6,975 nt of DNA, taken from positions 1-6,975 of the forward strand of contig JAHEBG010000059.1 in the NCBI GenBank assembly GCA_024642445.1. Reading direction: 5' to 3'. The DNA comes from Gammaproteobacteria bacterium. Lineage in GTDB: Bacteria; Pseudomonadota; Gammaproteobacteria; Xanthomonadales; Xanthomonadaceae. Shown here one piece after another: positions 6,748 through 6,975 of the stretch (position 1 is its first letter; the number at the start of each line of letters is the position of its first letter). A program made the position numbers and the translations under genes. Under the pieces are notes generated by a model. The model saw only the letters and a list, made by a program, of their open reading frames with translations. It was not told the DNA's origin and made no database searches.

Positions 6748-6752
6748 ATTCC

Positions 6753-6975
6753 GTGACTAAATCCCAATCGCTGCAAGACCCTTTCCTGAATGCACTTCGA
6801 CGTGAACGCGTGCCGGTTTCCATCTTTCTGGTCAATGGCATCAAACTGCAAGGCACTATCGAAAGCTTCGATCAATTCGTGGTTCTGCTGCGCAATACCG
6901 TAAGCCAGATGGTGTATAAACACGCCATTTCCACGGTGGTGCCGGCCCGAAACGTGCGAATTGGCCCGTCTGCGG
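6753..6975 (+). CDS. hfq: RNA chaperone Hfq (3' end beyond the window)
   Basis: The first 74 codons are visible; no stop is reached. Hfq is a hexameric Sm-like protein that promotes base pairing between small RNAs and mRNAs and affects mRNA stability and translation. The visible part covers the whole Sm core: [19 protein letters not shown] at 5-23, with proximal-face Q8 and D9 and rim arginines R16, R17 and R19; Sm1 [15 protein letters not shown] with F39 and F42; Sm2 with Y55, K56 and H57, the uridine-binding YKH. It is nearly identical to E. coli Hfq up to about residue 65 and diverges where the flexible C-terminal tail starts. Translation starts at GTG 6753. It lies 51 bases after miaA with no terminator between, so it is likely carried at least partly on the putP-miaA transcript; I see no strong promoter in the gap. 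Confidence 0.96.
   Translation, partial: MTKSQSLQDPFLNALRRERVPVSIFLVNGIKLQGTIESFDQFVVLLRNTVSQMVYKHAISTVVPARNVRIGPSA

Noticed and set aside
1..6975. CRISPR arrays, tRNA or rRNA genes, insertion sequences, toxin-antitoxin or phage-defence genes
   Set aside because: No spaced direct repeats, cloverleaf sequences, transposase motifs or unexplained gene-sized gaps; all intergenic gaps are under 100 bases.

Overview
The window comes from a gammaproteobacterium. FtsH, PutP, MiaA and Hfq all read like their Escherichia coli counterparts with few gaps. The order rlmE-ftsH-folP ... miaA-hfq resembles what I remember of Xanthomonadales (Lysobacterales) such as Xanthomonas and Xylella. That placement is from memory of gene order and is not proven by the sequence. 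GC content in lines I counted by hand is mostly 50-65 %, with a clearly lower patch in the 5' half of the alkB-type gene.

Layout. (1) Positions 1-2173, forward: the 3' end of rlmE (23S rRNA 2'-O-methyltransferase), then complete ftsH (membrane AAA+ zinc protease), closed by a strong intrinsic terminator. (2) Positions 2220-3119, forward: complete folP (dihydropteroate synthase) with its own ribosome binding site. (3) Positions 3116-4192, reverse: a complete AlkB-type membrane di-iron alkane monooxygenase that converges on folP; the two stop codons overlap by 4 bases. (4) Positions 4193-4275: a short divergent promoter region with an imperfect 20-bp dyad just upstream of putP. (5) Positions 4276-6975, forward: putP (sodium/proline symporter), miaA (tRNA dimethylallyltransferase) starting at the putP stop, and the first 74 codons of hfq, which runs off the window.

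Most of this is core housekeeping: rRNA and tRNA modification, membrane protein quality control, folate synthesis and RNA chaperoning. hflX, hflK and hflC often follow hfq in this kind of cluster, so the FtsH partners HflKC may lie just downstream. The accessory part is the divergent alkB/putP pair between folP and miaA, which looks like an insertion into a conserved neighbourhood. As a result miaA-hfq now sits behind a transporter gene. I found no tRNA, rRNA, CRISPR array, insertion sequence or prophage gene, and no convincing previously undescribed system. The most useful leads are the alkB/putP insertion, the dyad upstream of putP, the hairpins at the putP-miaA junction and inside miaA, and an A-rich Hfq-type binding motif in the hfq leader.
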